A stretch of 64,000 nucleotides of DNA from Herbaspirillum huttiense (lineage in GTDB: Bacteria; Pseudomonadota; Gammaproteobacteria; Burkholderiales; Burkholderiaceae_D). The translations under genes and the position numbers were made by a program. Below are positions 43,396 through 52,710 of this stretch, piece after piece. The notes under the pieces were generated by a model. It did not search any database and was not told the origin of the DNA. It saw nothing but the letters and a program-made list of their open reading frames with translations. Each line of letters starts with the position of its first letter. The first letter of the stretch is position 1. Location of the stretch: NCBI RefSeq assembly GCF_004367745.1, contig NZ_CP037993.1, forward strand, positions 3,038,001-3,102,000. Reading direction: 5' to 3'.

Positions 43396-46197
43396 TCACA
43401 GGTTCTTGGGGCTGTAGTTCACTCCGAGCCAGATCATCCGGCCCATGGAGAAGGTGTCCTTGAGCTGGTCCTTGTTGGGACCAGTGACGCTGGTCACCGG
43501 CGAATTGGTCAGGTTGGCCACCTCGGCAAAGGCGCGCCAGCCACCGCCCAGGTCGTAACGGGCCTGCAGGTCGATCTGCTTGCGGGCCTGCCAGTAGACA
43601 TCCTGGCTGGGCAGGCTGGCGTCGACCAGGCGCAGGCTGCGGCCGGTCCAGTTGTAGGCGGCCGAAAGATCCAGCTTCTGGTAGTTGTAGAACACGGTAA
43701 GGTTGCGGATCTGGTCGGGCTGGTTGACCAGGTTCTGGATGGTGCGCGTACCGCCACTGCTGGTGGCGGCGTTGAGCCGGCCATCCAGGAAACTCAGGTT
43801 TGCGCTGAAGCCCAGGCCTTGCAGGGCCGGGCTGATCCAGCCCAGCGAACTCTGCACGTAACTCAGTTCCACGCCGTTGATACGCGAGCTGGAGGCATTG
43901 ACCGGCTGGGTGATCGAGGCCGCACGGGTCGCGCCGTTGTAGAACAGAGTGCCCTGGCTGGAAAGGGTGTAGATCTCGTTCTTGATCTTCTTGTTGAACA
44001 CCGCCAGCGACACCAGGCTGGAATTGGGCAGGTACCACTCGGCCGAGGCATCGAGGTTGGTCGATTCGCGCGGCTTGATGTCCGGATTGCCCTGGGTCAC
44101 GGTGACCGAGCCATCGGTGTTCTGGCTGATCGTGGTGTTGGGCGCATAGGCATCGTAGTTGGGACGGCCGATGGTCTGGCTCGCCGCCAGCTTCAGCTTG
44201 ACGGCATCGGTGGCGCTGAAGACCAGCGACGCTGCCGGCAGCAGATAGTTGTAACTGGAATCCTTGGTCTGCGACACCCAGGTGGTGCTGCCATTGCTGA
44301 CGTTGCGCACATTGCCGGTGGTGGAAAGATTCGTATTGTCCTGGCGCAGCCCAAACAATGCGCTCCAGCGATCGGTGCGGTAGGCCCCCATCGCATACAG
44401 AGCCGCGGTCTGTTCACTGTGCGAGTAATTGCTCTGCAGGCTGTTGACACTGTTGGCGCTGCTGGCGGCGATCTGTCCCTGGTTGGCCGCGAACTGCTGC
44501 CAGGCCTGGGCACCGTTGACCAGGATGAAGGGCAAGCCGCCGCTGTAGGGCATGATGGTGCCGGATACCGAACCGTTGCCCGCCAGCGTCAGGCCACCGG
44601 AAGTCGGGTTGTACTGGTTGACCACAGAGTCATAGCTGTGCTCCAGGCGGCGATAATCGACGCCCACGCCCGCACCCAGGCCACGGGCATCCTGGTCCAT
44701 GTTCCAGCGGTAATCCAGCTTCACGTCGCCGACCTGATCATCGATGCTGACCATTTGCGTGTCCCAGTAATAGGCCTGCCAGTTGTTCAGGTTGGTGAAG
44801 TTGGAAGGATTGTTCAATGCAACCGAAGGCTCGAAACCGGATGTGTTGTAGCTCATGCCGAGCGCATTGGTGCCGCTCAGGACCGGTGCCGATCCCGCAC
44901 CCGGATAGGCGAAGTTGGCGAAGATGTACTTGGCCCGCTCGCGCGGCTCGCGGTGCTGGGCTTGCGAGTAGGAAGAACGCAGCGAGAGCACCTGGCTGTC
45001 GTCCAGCTTCCAGTCCAGACCGCCCTGCAGGGCCGAGGTGGTGCGCTTGATGGTGGAGGCAGCATAGCCGGCTTCGGCCTCGCCGCGCGCGAACTGCCCG
45101 CTGGTGGCGGTCTGGTTCAGGACCGGATTGTTGCCGGTGCTGCGGCTGTCGTCGATGAAGGTTTCATTGCGCAGGATGTGGGTGGAATCGCTGTTGTAGC
45201 CAAAGCCCAGGAAGCCGTAGACATCCGGGGTGAAGCGCCCTTCCAGCTTGGCATTGAAGCCGCTGGTCTCGCTGTTCTTGAGGTGCTGCCAGTACTTGAA
45301 CTGCTGCGGCACCGGGAAACCGTTGCCGGTGTTGGGCCCGCCGGATGCCGCCGGATTGGCGATGCTGCCGTTGGCGTTGTAATAGTTGTAGAAGATGTTG
45401 TCGGTGGTCATGTGACCGATGGAGACCGTGTTTTCCTTCTCGAAATTGGCCGAGATCACGTAGCCGAAACGATTGTCCGGACCAAAGGTGTTGCTGAAGG
45501 TGACATCCGACTTCTTGGCCAGACCCTCCGCGCCCGAGGCTACCTTGCCGCTGCCGCCGGCATGGCCGAGGGCACCGGTGGCGCTGAACATGGGTTTGCC
45601 GCCGTTATCGAAAGCGCTGCGGCTGACGATGTTGACCGAGCCGCCGACCGCATTGGGATCCATGTCCGGTGTCCAGGTCTTGAAGACCTGCACTTCCTTG
45701 ACCATCGAGGCCGGCAGCATGTTGGTACGGGCGCTGCGGGTAGTCTGGTCGACCGAGGCCAGTGGCGCGCCGTTCATGGTGACGTTGTTGTAGCTGCCAT
45801 CGAGACCGCGAATGGCGATGAACTGGGCCTTGTCCCGACCGTTCACATTATCCGGGTTGAAACTGACCGATACGCCAGCCACGCGCTTGACCACATCGGT
45901 CACCGTGGAATCCGGCAGGCGCTCCACCTGCTCGCGGGTCACGCTGTCCATCACACGCTCTTCCACCTGCTTGCCGGCCACCGCCGCACTGGTCTGGCTG
46001 CGCTTGCGCGTGACCACCACGCTGTCGAGGCGCTTGACGCTCCCATCCTGGGCTGCCGGCACGCCATCGGCCTGGGCCGTGGCAGCAGGCGGGGCGGCGT
46101 CATCGGCTGCCCGCGCCAGTAGCGGCAACACCGACAGCATCGCCAGGCTCATCAAAGACAAACGTCGGTATTGCGGACTTCCACTGCGGTAAGACAT
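43396..46197 (-). CDS. TonB-dependent outer-membrane receptor
   Basis: This 933-residue receptor has a signal peptide (about residues 1-31, ending LLARA), a TonB box-like stretch (DSVVVTRKR), a plug (LPDSTVTDVVKRVAGVSVSF, IRGLDGSYNNVTMNGAPLAS, VGGSVNIVSR) and a 22-strand barrel ending in GVNYSPKNL. The plug pattern and size resemble the large TonB-Xanth-Caul subfamily. AGGGGAAT precedes the ATG at 46,197. The neighbouring phospholipase C, diesterase and ugp genes suggest a substrate from phospholipid breakdown, but a carbohydrate is possible because this subfamily is often LacI-controlled. Confidence 0.92.
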   Translation of the reverse strand: MSYRSGSPQYRRLSLMSLAMLSVLPLLARAADDAAPPAATAQADGVPAAQDGSVKRLDSVVVTRKRSQTSAAVAGKQVEERVMDSVTREQVERLPDSTVTDVVKRVAGVSVSFNPDNVNGRDKAQFIAIRGLDGSYNNVTMNGAPLASVDQTTRSARTNMLPASMVKEVQVFKTWTPDMDPNAVGGSVNIVSRSAFDNGGKPMFSATGALGHAGGSGKVASGAEGLAKKSDVTFSNTFGPDNRFGYVISANFEKENTVSIGHMTTDNIFYNYYNANGSIANPAASGGPNTGNGFPVPQQFKYWQHLKNSETSGFNAKLEGRFTPDVYGFLGFGYNSDSTHILRNETFIDDSRSTGNNPVLNQTATSGQFARGEAEAGYAASTIKRTTSALQGGLDWKLDDSQVLSLRSSYSQAQHREPRERAKYIFANFAYPGAGSAPVLSGTNALGMSYNTSGFEPSVALNNPSNFTNLNNWQAYYWDTQMVSIDDQVGDVKLDYRWNMDQDARGLGAGVGVDYRRLEHSYDSVVNQYNPTSGGLTLAGNGSVSGTIMPYSGGLPFILVNGAQAWQQFAANQGQIAASSANSVNSLQSNYSHSEQTAALYAMGAYRTDRWSALFGLRQDNTNLSTTGNVRNVSNGSTTWVSQTKDSSYNYLLPAASLVFSATDAVKLKLAASQTIGRPNYDAYAPNTTISQNTDGSVTVTQGNPDIKPRESTNLDASAEWYLPNSSLVSLAVFNKKIKNEIYTLSSQGTLFYNGATRAASITQPVNASSSRINGVELSYVQSSLGWISPALQGLGFSANLSFLDGRLNAATSSGGTRTIQNLVNQPDQIRNLTVFYNYQKLDLSAAYNWTGRSLRLVDASLPSQDVYWQARKQIDLQARYDLGGGWRAFAEVANLTNSPVTSVTGPNKDQLKDTFSMGRMIWLGVNYSPKNL

Positions 46198-46285
46198 GGT
46201 ATTCCCCTGAAAATCAAGTCGTGGCGAGAAGGCGTGCGCATCCGGATCAGCCACGGCGGCGGGATGCGAAGCGGGCTATCATTTA

Positions 46286-46297
46286 TAGAACGTTCTA
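46286..46297. promoter_or_regulatory. LacI-type operator A (TAGAACGTTCTA)
   Basis: A perfect 12-bp palindrome with a central CG, as in LacI-family operators, lies 89 bases upstream of the receptor start. It shares TAGAACGTTCTAAT with operator B, about 97 bases away centre to centre. Confidence 0.78.
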
Positions 46298-46380
46298 ATT
46301 TCAGAAAGAAAAAAATGGCAGTCTTTACTATAAGCCCCTGCCATTATTCTTTTTTAGCAACTTTATTTCAGTTGCTTTAC

Positions 46381-46396
46381 ATTAGAACGTTCTAAT
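46381..46396. promoter_or_regulatory. LacI-type operator B (ATTAGAACGTTCTAAT)
   Basis: A perfect 16-bp palindrome with a central CG. With operator A it could allow looping by a tetrameric regulator or control the two divergent promoters separately. Confidence 0.82.
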
Positions 46397-46616
46397 AGAC
46401 TCGTATTTTCTCGAAGATTTGTGACCTCGTGATTACATCCGATGCCCTTGTCGCAAAAACATTTTTGGCGGAGAGCCGGTCCGGTTGTGCATGGCGTCAT
46501 ATATGATTGCGCAGCGCGGCACGCTCTTGCGCCGCTGCAACCCGACGCCGACCTGACATGACTTGCCTGCTCCGCCCCTCCCCCTCCTCGCTGCGCTTGC
46601 GCCAACCGCCCCGTTC

Positions 46617-47726
46617 ATGAGTCGCCTCACCATCAAGGATGTCGCCAAGGCGGCCGGTGTCAGTTTCCAGACCGTCTCGCTGGTGCTGAACCACCCGGAG
46701 AAAGTCGCCCCGAGGACGCGCGAGCTGGTGCAAGCGGCCATCGATTCGCTCAATTTCATCCCCAACGTGGCCGCCCGCTCGCTGCGCAACATTTCCACGC
46801 GCACGCTGGCCTGCGTGATGTTCAATGGTTCGTCCTACGACGAACGCTCCGAGCGCACCCAGGACACCCACTATCACAACGTGGTGCAGACCCTCACCCG
46901 CGCAGCCGATCGCGCCGGCTATACGCTCCTGCAACGCAATCTGATGCGCGAAGACGAAGCCTCGCTGGTCTATGTGCGCGACCTGTTCCTGGCCGGACGC
47001 ATCGACGGCATGATTGCCATGGTCAATCGCGCCGGCAATCCGGTGGTGAATGAATTGCATCGGCTGGGCTACCCCTGCGTGGTCTATGGCATGGCCGACC
47101 CGGCTTGTCACCACGTCGTGCAATCGGACCGGCAGGCCGGGCTGGCCGTGGTCGAACACCTCTATCGCACCGGCTGCCGCCGCATCGCCCTGGTCACCGG
47201 GCCGCAAAAGGATCACGAACAAGGAAAATCGCGCGAAGAAGGCGTGCCCACTTCCAGCGAAGCACGCTATTTCGGTTATCTCGACGGACTGGAAAAATGT
47301 GGCCTGACGCCGCGCCCGGAATGGTTGGTCACCGGTGACTGGTCTCTGGAGAGCGGCTATCGCGCAGCCGCCCAGCTCTGTCACCAGTCCGAGCGTCCGG
47401 ACGCCATCTTCCTCGGCAATGACCGCATGGCGCTGGGCGCGCTCAAGGCGCTCTACGACCTTGGCGTGAAGGTGCCGCAAGAGATCAGCGTGGTGGGCTT
47501 CGACAACATGCGCTATGCCGACTTCAGCATCCCGTCCCTCACCAGCGTGGACGCGCCCATGCTGGAGATGTGCGAGTTTGCCGTGAAGCTGCTGCTGGAA
47601 CGCATCGAGCTGCGCCAGGAGCAGCGCAACCAGTCCGGTGATGCGGCCGCCGCCCAGGCGGCCCTGGTGCAGAAGATGTTCTCGACGCACCTGGTGATCC
47701 GCGACAGTACCCGCCCGGTCATGTGA
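46617..47726 (+). CDS. LacI-family transcriptional regulator
   Basis: The 369-residue regulator has an N-terminal LacI helix-turn-helix (LTIKDVAKAAGVSFQTVSLV) with hinge helix, then a periplasmic-binding-protein-like effector domain (IFLGNDRMALGALKAL, SVVGFDNMRYADFSIPSLTS). It probably represses the divergent receptor operon and its own operon through the palindromes at 46,286 and 46,381. I chose the ATG at 46,617; upstream in-frame residues are not LacI-like. Its stop overlaps the ugpB GTG start (GTGA). Confidence 0.93.
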   Translation: MSRLTIKDVAKAAGVSFQTVSLVLNHPEKVAPRTRELVQAAIDSLNFIPNVAARSLRNISTRTLACVMFNGSSYDERSERTQDTHYHNVVQTLTRAADRAGYTLLQRNLMREDEASLVYVRDLFLAGRIDGMIAMVNRAGNPVVNELHRLGYPCVVYGMADPACHHVVQSDRQAGLAVVEHLYRTGCRRIALVTGPQKDHEQGKSREEGVPTSSEARYFGYLDGLEKCGLTPRPEWLVTGDWSLESGYRAAAQLCHQSERPDAIFLGNDRMALGALKALYDLGVKVPQEISVVGFDNMRYADFSIPSLTSVDAPMLEMCEFAVKLLLERIELRQEQRNQSGDAAAAQAALVQKMFSTHLVIRDSTRPVM

Positions 47727-49078
47727 AACATCCTGCCCGTCAAGGCCGCGCACGCTGCCGCCTCACTCTCTTCCGGCTCTGCATGGCATTGCTGCTGGTC
47801 TTGGCGGTGCCGCGCGCGCAGTCGGCCAACTTCGAATTCTGGAGCAGCCACAGCGGTCCCATGGCCCAGGCCGTGCGGCAACTATGCGCCGGCTTCAATG
47901 CCGCACAAAAGCAGCATCAGGTACGTTGTGTCACGCCCGGCTCCTACGAGCAGACCATGCAGAAGACCATAGCCGCCTATCGCGCCGCGCAACAACCTGC
48001 GCTGGTGGAAATCTACGATGTAGGCACGCTGGACATGATGCTGAGCGGAGCCATCGTGCCGGTCCACCAGTTGATGGCCGCACATGGCTACCACGTGGAC
48101 TGGCAGGATTACCTGCCCGCGATCCGCAGCTATTACACCGATGCCAAGGGGCAGTTTGATTCCCTGCCCTTCAATGTCTCCACCGCTGTTCTGTACCTGA
48201 ACACTTCCAGGCTGCAGCAGGCCGGCATCAACACCTTGCCCGCCACCTGGAGTGAACTGGAGCAGGCCGCACGGCAGTTGCGCGCGGCTGGCCAGACCTG
48301 TCCGCTGGTGAGCGACTTCAATCCCTGGATCCTGCTGGAGCAGGTCAGCACCATCGAGGGCGCACCGCTGGCCGACCAAGACAACGGCCACCGGAGCCTG
48401 GCCACCCACTATCTGTTCGACCAGGGACTGCATCTGCGCTTCATGCAGCAGGTACAGCGCTGGCATCAACAGCATCTGCTGGTGGAAGCCGCCGCCACCC
48501 GCACCGGGCGTCATACCCTGGCCTTCACTACCGGGGAATGCGCCATGCTGCTCGACTCCACCAGCGCCTGGCATGCCGTGGCGCGCAGCGGCCTGCCTGG
48601 ACTGGCAGTACTGCCGCTGCCGGTGCATGCCGGGAGCGCGCGCCACAACAGCGTACCCGGCGGCGCCTCGCTGTGGGTGATGAAGGGATTTGACGACCAG
48701 GTCTATGCGGCCGTGGCGGCCTTCATCGCTTATCTGCAGCAACCGCAGAACCAGCGTCTGCTGGTGCGGCAGACCGGTTATCTGCCCGTTACCCGCCAGG
48801 TGGCAGCCCAGATCATGGACGACGCGGGGCACTATCCGGCCTCGGTGGTGGCGGGCATTCATTCGCTGGATGCGAACGCTGGCCAGCCAGGAGTCGGACC
48901 GCGCCTGGGCTTCTTCCCGCAGCTGCGGCTGGCCTGGACCGAGCAGGTGCAGACCGCACTGGCCGGCCAGCAGGACATGGCGAGTGCCCTGGCCAAGGCG
49001 CGCCGCCGGGGAGATGCCTTGCTGCAGCGTTTCCGCCTCACCTATGCCCCCGCCGATTCCCCTGCACCGCAGCGCTAG
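47723..49078 (+). CDS. ugpB: UgpB-like glycerol-3-phosphate / glycerophosphodiester binding protein
   Basis: The 451-residue protein has a signal peptide of about 35 residues and then an extracellular solute-binding domain. It is strikingly like UgpB: FWSSHSGPMAQAVRQLCAGF, GSYEQTMQKTIAAYRA, LVEIYDVGTLDMMLSGAI, GGASLWVMKGFDDQVYAAVA, QTGYLPVTRQV. UgpB binds sn-glycerol-3-phosphate and glycerophosphocholine. It starts with GTG overlapping the regulator stop. The preceding LacI gene and nearby phospholipase C and diesterase support an organophosphate role. Confidence 0.87.
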   Translation: MKHPARQGRARCRLTLFRLCMALLLVLAVPRAQSANFEFWSSHSGPMAQAVRQLCAGFNAAQKQHQVRCVTPGSYEQTMQKTIAAYRAAQQPALVEIYDVGTLDMMLSGAIVPVHQLMAAHGYHVDWQDYLPAIRSYYTDAKGQFDSLPFNVSTAVLYLNTSRLQQAGINTLPATWSELEQAARQLRAAGQTCPLVSDFNPWILLEQVSTIEGAPLADQDNGHRSLATHYLFDQGLHLRFMQQVQRWHQQHLLVEAAATRTGRHTLAFTTGECAMLLDSTSAWHAVARSGLPGLAVLPLPVHAGSARHNSVPGGASLWVMKGFDDQVYAAVAAFIAYLQQPQNQRLLVRQTGYLPVTRQVAAQIMDDAGHYPASVVAGIHSLDANAGQPGVGPRLGFFPQLRLAWTEQVQTALAGQQDMASALAKARRRGDALLQRFRLTYAPADSPAPQR

Positions 49079-49086
49079 CACACATC

Positions 49087-49971
49087 ATGGATACCCGCCC
49101 CGCCTTCCCTGCCCGCTGGTTCCCCCTGCTGCTGGCCGCGCCGCAGATGCTGATCGTGTTTCTGTTCTTCCTGTGGCCGGCCGTCAAGGCGATCGCCTGG
49201 TCCTTCTATCTGGTACGTCCCTTCGGCAACGGTTCGCACTTCGTCGGACTGGACAACTACCTGCGCATCCTCACCGATGACGGCTTCTATGCCTCCCTGC
49301 GCGCCACGCTGGTCTTCACGGCCGGCAGTACCCTGCTGGCCGTGACCATCGCCCTCGCACTGGCGGCCTGCCTGGAACTGGATGTGCGCGCCAAGCGCCT
49401 GCTGCGCAGCATCTTCATCTGGCCCTATGCCGTGGCCGGGGTAGTGGTCGGTATCGTGCTGAAGGTCTTGATCAATCCGGTTACCGGTTTGCTGGCTTTT
49501 CTCAACCACCTCTGGCCGGGCCTGTGGGCCCCCCATCTGGCTGGCCAGCAAGCCATGCTGGTACTGATCGCGGCCTTCGCCTGGACCCAGGTGCCGCTGA
49601 ACTTCATCCTGTTTTCTGCCGCCTTGCAGCGGATTCCCGCCGATCTGACGGGAGCCGCCGCCATCGATGGGGCTGGCCCGTGGCGGCGCTTCGTGGATAT
49701 CCAGTTGCCGATGATCGCACCGGCACTGCTGCTGGCCGGTGTCCTGAACGTGATCGAGGCCTTTACCCACGGCTTCGGGCTGGTGGACGCACTGACCCAA
49801 GGCGGACCCGGCCGCAGCACGGCGATCCTGGCCTATCAGATCTATTCGGATGGCTTCATCGGGCTGGACCTCTCGGGCTCATCGGCCTTGTCGGTGATCC
49901 TGATGCTGTTCATCGTGGCGCTCACGGTGTTGCAGCTGCGCTTCTTCCGCCAGGGAGCAGGACGATGGTAG
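49087..49971 (+). CDS. ugpA: ABC transporter permease, UgpA-like
   Basis: The 294-residue inner-membrane permease has six predicted helices and the MalF/UgpA EAA loop (LTGAAAIDGAGPWRRFVDIQ). It begins with a proline-rich segment then PLLLAAPQMLIVFLFFLWP, typical of UgpA. It is coupled to ugpB upstream (8 bases) and overlaps ugpE by seven bases. Confidence 0.92.
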   Translation: MDTRPAFPARWFPLLLAAPQMLIVFLFFLWPAVKAIAWSFYLVRPFGNGSHFVGLDNYLRILTDDGFYASLRATLVFTAGSTLLAVTIALALAACLELDVRAKRLLRSIFIWPYAVAGVVVGIVLKVLINPVTGLLAFLNHLWPGLWAPHLAGQQAMLVLIAAFAWTQVPLNFILFSAALQRIPADLTGAAAIDGAGPWRRFVDIQLPMIAPALLLAGVLNVIEAFTHGFGLVDALTQGGPGRSTAILAYQIYSDGFIGLDLSGSSALSVILMLFIVALTVLQLRFFRQGAGRW

Positions 49972-50861
49972 AGCGCCATCCGCGCATGACCGCGCTGGCC
50001 TACTGCATCCTGGGGCTGGGCGTAGTGCTGGCCTTGGGGCCGCTGTACCTGATCCTGTGCTCGGCCAGCGTCTCCAGCCAGCAGTGGATCAGCCAGGGCA
50101 TGCCGCTCATGCCAGGCACCGCGCTGCCGGACAATCTGCGCGAAGTGGCGCAGCGCATCGACCTGTGGCGCCATCTCTTCAACAGTCTGCTGGTGGCAGC
50201 CCTGGTGGTGACCGGCAAGCTGCTGCTGTCCTCGGTCACGGCTTTTGCAGTGACCTACTTCCAGCCGCGCTGCCGGGGCCTGATCCTGGTCTTGCTGTTC
50301 AGTGCCCTGCTGCTGCCGCTGGAAGTACGCATCGTCCCGACCTATGCAGCGGCCTCCGACTTGTTCGAACCGCTGCGCAGCCTCTTGCAGGCGCTGGGCC
50401 TGAGCGGACAGCATGCGGTGCCGTCGATCAGCCTGATCAATACCTATGCAGGCCTGTCCTTGCCGTTGGTGGCGTCCGCCACGGGAACCTTCCTGTTTCT
50501 GCAGTTCTACCGCACCATCCCGCCCGAGCTGGTGGAAGCGGCGCGCATCGACGGGACCGGGCCGTGGCGCTTCTACGTAGATATCCTCCTGCCGCTGTCG
50601 AAGACCAATTTTGCGGCGCTGGGATCCATCGTCTTCATCAATACCTGGAAAGACTACATGTGGCCCCTGGTCATCACCAGCCATGACCAGATGCGCACCA
50701 TCACCCTCGCGCTGGCCAGCTTCCTGCCGGTGGAAAGCGGGCAGATGCCGCAGTGGAACCTGCTGATGGCGGCGGCCCTGGTGGCCATCGTGATCCCCGC
50801 CGTGTTCGTGGTGGCGGCGCAGCGCTGGTTCGTCAAGGGCATCGTCGGCACGGAAAAATAA
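49965..50861 (+). CDS. ugpE: ABC transporter permease, UgpE-like
   Basis: The 298-residue permease has six predicted helices and the EAA loop LVEAARIDGTGPWRFYVDIL. I chose the ATG at 49,965, overlapping the ugpA stop (GGAGCAGG upstream); the frame is open further left inside ugpA but has no membrane-protein character there. No ugpC-type ATPase gene follows, so the transporter must borrow an ATPase from elsewhere. Confidence 0.92.
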   Translation: MVERHPRMTALAYCILGLGVVLALGPLYLILCSASVSSQQWISQGMPLMPGTALPDNLREVAQRIDLWRHLFNSLLVAALVVTGKLLLSSVTAFAVTYFQPRCRGLILVLLFSALLLPLEVRIVPTYAAASDLFEPLRSLLQALGLSGQHAVPSISLINTYAGLSLPLVASATGTFLFLQFYRTIPPELVEAARIDGTGPWRFYVDILLPLSKTNFAALGSIVFINTWKDYMWPLVITSHDQMRTITLALASFLPVESGQMPQWNLLMAAALVAIVIPAVFVVAAQRWFVKGIVGTEK

Positions 50862-50891
50862 AGGCCCGCCCCGCATGGGACGAGCCTTTCA
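50858..50891 (-). terminator. Imperfect hairpin between ugpE and DJ-1 gene
   Basis: AAAGGC...GCCTTT outer arms with a GC-rich inner stem of two mismatches. On the minus strand it is followed by ATTTTT. It may end both convergent transcripts. Confidence 0.6.
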
Positions 50892-50912
50892 ACCAGCAGA
50901 CTACAGGAAAAA

Positions 50913-51611
50913 TCAGGCACCCAGTTCCAGCGCTTCCAACAACATTTCAGCCACGCGCTCGGAAGACTGCGGATTCTGGCCGGTGATCAGCTGGCCGTCA
51001 CGGATGGCAAACACCTGCCAGTTGTCGGTCCCCTCAAAGACGGCACCCAGTTCACGCAGACGGCTCTCCAGCAGGAAGGGCACGACCTCGGCCAGTCCCA
51101 CTTCGCGCTCTTCGGCATCTGTGAAGGAATTGACACGCTTGCCAGCCACCATCGGCTTGCCATCGGCCTTCACGGCCGACACCAGGCCAGCGGCACCGTG
51201 GCAGACTGAAGCAATGAACTTGCCGGCGGCATAGGCGCTCTCGACGGTCTTCTTGACGTTGGCATCGGTGGGCAGGTCCCACATGGTGCCATGGCCGCCG
51301 GGGAAGAACACCGCATCAAACGCGCCGACTTCGATCTCGCCCAGCGCACGCGTGGCCGCGATGCGCTGCTGCAGTTCCGCATCGGCCAGCATGCGTTCGA
51401 CGATGGCATCGTTCTGGCCTTGCGGCTTGACGCTGCCCGGGTCGATCGGGGCCTTGCCACCGGCGGTGGAGGCGATGACGACCGAGGCACCGGCATCCAC
51501 CAGGGCGTAGTACGGGGCTGCCAGTTCTTCGGCCCACAGGCCGGTGGGCTTGTCGGTGTCACCCATGCGGCTGCTGGAGGTGACGATCATCAGGATGTTG
51601 GGCTTCTTCAT
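50913..51611 (-). CDS. DJ-1/PfpI family protein (glyoxalase III / Hsp31-like)
   Basis: The 232-residue class I glutamine-amidotransferase-like protein has the nucleophile elbow with the catalytic cysteine in ASVCHGAAGL and an upstream glutamate-containing GLWAEELAAPYYAL. GGHGTMWDLP is a Hsp31/YhbO-type feature. Such proteins are chaperones, deglycases or methylglyoxal hydratases. I chose the ATG at 51,611 (AAAGGAAC upstream). A LysR gene diverges 134 bases away and may control it. Confidence 0.87.
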   Translation of the reverse strand: MKKPNILMIVTSSSRMGDTDKPTGLWAEELAAPYYALVDAGASVVIASTAGGKAPIDPGSVKPQGQNDAIVERMLADAELQQRIAATRALGEIEVGAFDAVFFPGGHGTMWDLPTDANVKKTVESAYAAGKFIASVCHGAAGLVSAVKADGKPMVAGKRVNSFTDAEEREVGLAEVVPFLLESRLRELGAVFEGTDNWQVFAIRDGQLITGQNPQSSERVAEMLLEALELGA

Positions 51612-51745
51612 GGTGTTCCTTTCTTCACGAGGGAGGGACGGCATCTGCAGCAAAGCGGCATTGCCAGACTGCCGATCACTGTATTCCCATCACAAACAAA
51701 GATAAACTCCATTCCTCTCAATTCATTCATTACATCATTGAACAA

Positions 51746-52657
51746 ATGCGCAACTTCGATCCCGTCCAGTTAGGCAGCATCGAACTGTTCTGCAAAGCCG
51801 CCGAACTGGGCAGCTTCACGGCCGCCGCCGAGGCGCTGGGCCTGACGCCGGCCTCGGTGAGCCGTTCCATCAGCCGGCTGGAAGCTCGTCTGGGCGTACG
51901 GCTGTTCGCCCGGACCACGCGCCAGATCCGGCTGACCCGCGAGGGCGAGCTGTATCACGAGCAGTGCCGCCAGGCGCTGGAACAGATCGCCGAGGCCGAA
52001 CGCATCCTCACCGGCCAGCAGAAAGTGCCCAGCGGCCCGCTGCGCATCAGCGTCGGGACGCCTTATGCACACTATCGGCTGTTGCCGTTGCTGCCGCGTT
52101 TCCAGGCGGCGTTTCCGCAGATCGAGGTGGAATTGAGCATTGCGAACCGCGTCATCGATTTCGTCGAAGAGGGCTATGACCTGGCCATCCGCCTGGGCGT
52201 GCCCCAGGATTCGCGGCTGATCGCGCACACGCTGGAGGATGCCACGCTGGGCGTCTTTGCGTCCCCCTCCTATCTGGCCCGGCGCGGCACGCCCGACAGC
52301 GTGGAAGCGCTGAAACAGCACGACTGCATCCAGTTCATCCTGCCCAGTACCGGACGCGCGATGCCGTGGATCTTCAAGGACGGACAAGGGCGCGACATGG
52401 ATTTTCATTTCCGGAGCCGGCAGCGCATCCATGACGACGTACTGGGCTGCGTCAACTGGGCCATTGCGGGCGGGGGCCTGTTCCAGATCTATCACTTCAT
52501 CGCGCAAGCCGCCATGCAACGGGGCGAGCTGGTGGAAGTACTGCAGTCGGCCGGGCATCGTACCCGGCGTTTCTCCATCCTGTATCCGCATAATCGCCAT
52601 CTGTCGGCGCGGGTGCGGGCGTTTGTGGATTTCGTGATGCAGGCGGTGCGGCCTTGA
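51746..52657 (+). CDS. LysR-family transcriptional regulator
   Basis: This 303-residue protein has the N-terminal winged helix-turn-helix (GSFTAAAEALGLTPASVSRS, ISRLEARLGVRLFARTTR) and a LysR effector domain (AIRLGVPQDSRLIAHTLED). It is of the group that has short, PigmR/DsdC-unlike linkers and acts on nearby genes. It is divergent from the DJ-1/PfpI gene. Its effector is unknown. Confidence 0.92.
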   Translation: MRNFDPVQLGSIELFCKAAELGSFTAAAEALGLTPASVSRSISRLEARLGVRLFARTTRQIRLTREGELYHEQCRQALEQIAEAERILTGQQKVPSGPLRISVGTPYAHYRLLPLLPRFQAAFPQIEVELSIANRVIDFVEEGYDLAIRLGVPQDSRLIAHTLEDATLGVFASPSYLARRGTPDSVEALKQHDCIQFILPSTGRAMPWIFKDGQGRDMDFHFRSRQRIHDDVLGCVNWAIAGGGLFQIYHFIAQAAMQRGELVEVLQSAGHRTRRFSILYPHNRHLSARVRAFVDFVMQAVRP

Positions 52658-52710
52658 AGATACGGACGGACAAGATAGTCGCAAGGATTATCTTTTCGTT
52701 TATTTCGATT

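Larger units (their letters stand above)
46198..46616. promoter_or_regulatory. Divergent promoter region with paired operators
   Basis: This 419-base intergenic region separates the receptor operon from the regulator-ugp operon. It is AT-rich in the middle and holds two copies of a LacI-type palindrome. TATAAA beside operator A (complement of 46,282-46,287) may be the -10 of the receptor promoter. I see no Pho box. Confidence 0.7.

Noticed and set aside
43819-46122. 767-codon plus-strand frame opposite the TonB-dependent receptor
   Set aside because: Antisense shadow of the receptor gene; no domain or start signal.
49524-49964. N-terminal extension of UgpE
   Set aside because: The extra residues are read out of frame through ugpA and are not membrane-like; the ATG at 49,965 has a good ribosome-binding site.
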